NCBI RefSeq assembly: GCF_004103735.1
Contig: NZ_CP035281.1
Span: 186,001-250,000 of the forward strand
From: Aminipila luticellarii
GTDB lineage: Bacteria > Bacillota > Clostridia > Peptostreptococcales > Anaerovoracaceae
DNA length: 64,000 bases
Reading direction: 5' to 3'
The notes under the pieces are model-generated. The model worked only from the letters and a program-made list of their open reading frames with translations. It made no database searches and was not told the DNA's origin. A program made the position numbers and the translations under genes. The stretch's first letter is position 1; every line of letters starts with the position of its first letter. Shown here one piece after another: positions 63,231 through 64,000 of the stretch.

Positions 63231-64000
63231 ATGGATTTAAGTAAAATATTTTTAAAAGAAGCCTGCCCTACCAGTGTGGGAGGCCAGGCCGTCATGGAAG
63301 GCATCATGATGCGGGGACAAGAACGCACAGCCATAGCGGTGCGTATGCCGGACGGTGTCATCCATTTGAAAACAGAAAAGTTAAAACCCAAAGGAAAGGT
63401 GTGGAAGATTCCCCTCCTTCGCGGTGTGGTATCTTTTGGCTCTTCCCTTGTGACCGGAACGAAAACGTTGATGTATTCTGCGGAAGCTTTGGAAAACTAT
63501 GAAAACGAACACGCAGAAGAGTTGGCAAAAATTCGTGAAGAACAGAGAGCTGCGGGAACAGAGGACGGAAGTATTAAAGGGCCGGAGTATTACGAAAAAG
63601 ATAAATTTACCCTATGGACTGAAAAGCATTTTGGAGAAAAAGCAGCGTGGAACATGATGATTTATGCTTCTGTTGTGCTTGCCCTTCTTTTTACCGTAGG
63701 AATTTTTATCGTGGTGCCTACCATCGCAGTCAACTGGTGCGGCCGGCTGATCCAGAATGAAATTCTTCTCAATCTGATTGAAGGCATATTGCGTATCGTA
63801 TTGTTTGTAGGTTATATCATGCTTATTTCAAAGATGGAGGATATTAAAAGGGTATTTCAGTTCCACGGGGCGGAGCACAAATGCATCCATTGCTTTGAAA
63901 ACGGTCTGGAACTTACGCCGGCAAACTGCAAACCGTTCTATACTTTACATCCCAGATGCGGAACCAGCTTTCTGATGTTCATTATGGTGATCAGCTTAAT
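63231..64000 (+). CDS. DUF1385 membrane protein, YqhQ-like (partial)
   Basis: The first 256 codons of a gene that runs off the window. It starts MDLSKIFLKEACPTSVGGQ with VMEGIMMRG following, the usual DUF1385 opening. At least three membrane segments follow, with the conserved FHGAEHKCIHCFE and LHPRCGTSFL motifs, whose His and Cys residues look metal- or redox-active. Function is unknown; in many Clostridia it lies between rho or rpmE and prmC/prfA, and the same order is probable here. AGGAG precedes the ATG. Confidence 0.85.
   Translation, partial: MDLSKIFLKEACPTSVGGQAVMEGIMMRGQERTAIAVRMPDGVIHLKTEKLKPKGKVWKIPLLRGVVSFGSSLVTGTKTLMYSAEALENYENEHAEELAKIREEQRAAGTEDGSIKGPEYYEKDKFTLWTEKHFGEKAAWNMMIYASVVLALLFTVGIFIVVPTIAVNWCGRLIQNEILLNLIEGILRIVLFVGYIMLISKMEDIKRVFQFHGAEHKCIHCFENGLELTPANCKPFYTLHPRCGTSFLMFIMVISL

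Noticed and set aside
1-64000. tRNA, rRNA, insertion sequences, prophage genes or CRISPR arrays
   Set aside because: None recognised by eye on either strand; small RNAs cannot be excluded without covariance searches.

Overview
The window comes from a low- to mid-G+C Firmicute, most likely a Clostridia-type anaerobe. The signs are AGGAGG-type ribosome sites, several secreted proteins with triple SLH domains, two LytR-CpsA-Psr proteins, a 3-hydroxybutyryl-CoA dehydrogenase and a Clostridia-style Rho followed by a DUF1385 gene. I cannot name the genus. Almost everything in the window concerns the cell surface.

Layout. (1) 0.1-11.9 kb: five SLH-domain surface proteins and one membrane acyltransferase. 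The last SLH gene (9261-11870) is the best candidate for the main S-layer protein: it has two promoters, a long structured leader, biased codon use and a strong terminator. (2) 12.0-21.7 kb: a co-directional, A+T-rich glycan operon with a MurJ-type flippase, glycosyltransferases, a NodB-type deacetylase, a nucleotide-sugar dehydrogenase and epimerase, then PglC-, PglD- and PglE-like proteins. (3) 21.7-23.1 kb: a toxin-antitoxin-SecB-like chaperone (TAC) module with its own operator. (4) 23.2-28.2 kb: an O-antigen-ligase-fold protein, a TolC-like protein with a Thr-rich N-terminal tract, and a glycosyltransferase. (5) 28.4-29.8 kb: a HEPN-domain protein and a 51-residue small protein. (6) 30.0-45.9 kb: a second A+T-rich glycan block with GDP-D-glycero-D-manno-heptose synthesis (kinase, fused guanylyltransferase-phosphatase, isomerase), GT2 enzymes, a methyltransferase, a 1027-residue multidomain protein, an ABC glycan exporter, and a cassette of KdsB-like cytidylyltransferase, DRE-TIM aldolase fusion and HAD phosphatase. 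(7) 46.1-49.1 kb: a secreted HExxH protein, a DUF4236 protein and a nucleoid-associated protein. (8) 49.2-57.1 kb: a second O-antigen-ligase-fold protein, a WbaP/EpsE-like initiating transferase, a copper-amine-oxidase-like stalk protein and a PglF-like 4,6-dehydratase. (9) 57.2-64.0 kb: housekeeping and envelope genes (pgi, hbd, two LCP proteins, rho, DUF1385).

Reading them together: the PglF, PglE, PglD and PglC equivalents make and load a bacillosamine-type sugar. The heptose genes and the ABC exporter resemble known S-layer glycosylation (slg) loci of Gram-positive bacteria. The two ligase-fold proteins are candidates for moving the glycan onto protein, and the SLH proteins are the likely acceptors. 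The least familiar part is the aldolase/cytidylyltransferase/phosphatase cassette (42.9-45.9 kb), which looks like an uncharacterised route to a CMP-activated keto-sugar acid. No tRNA, rRNA, insertion sequence or CRISPR array was seen.
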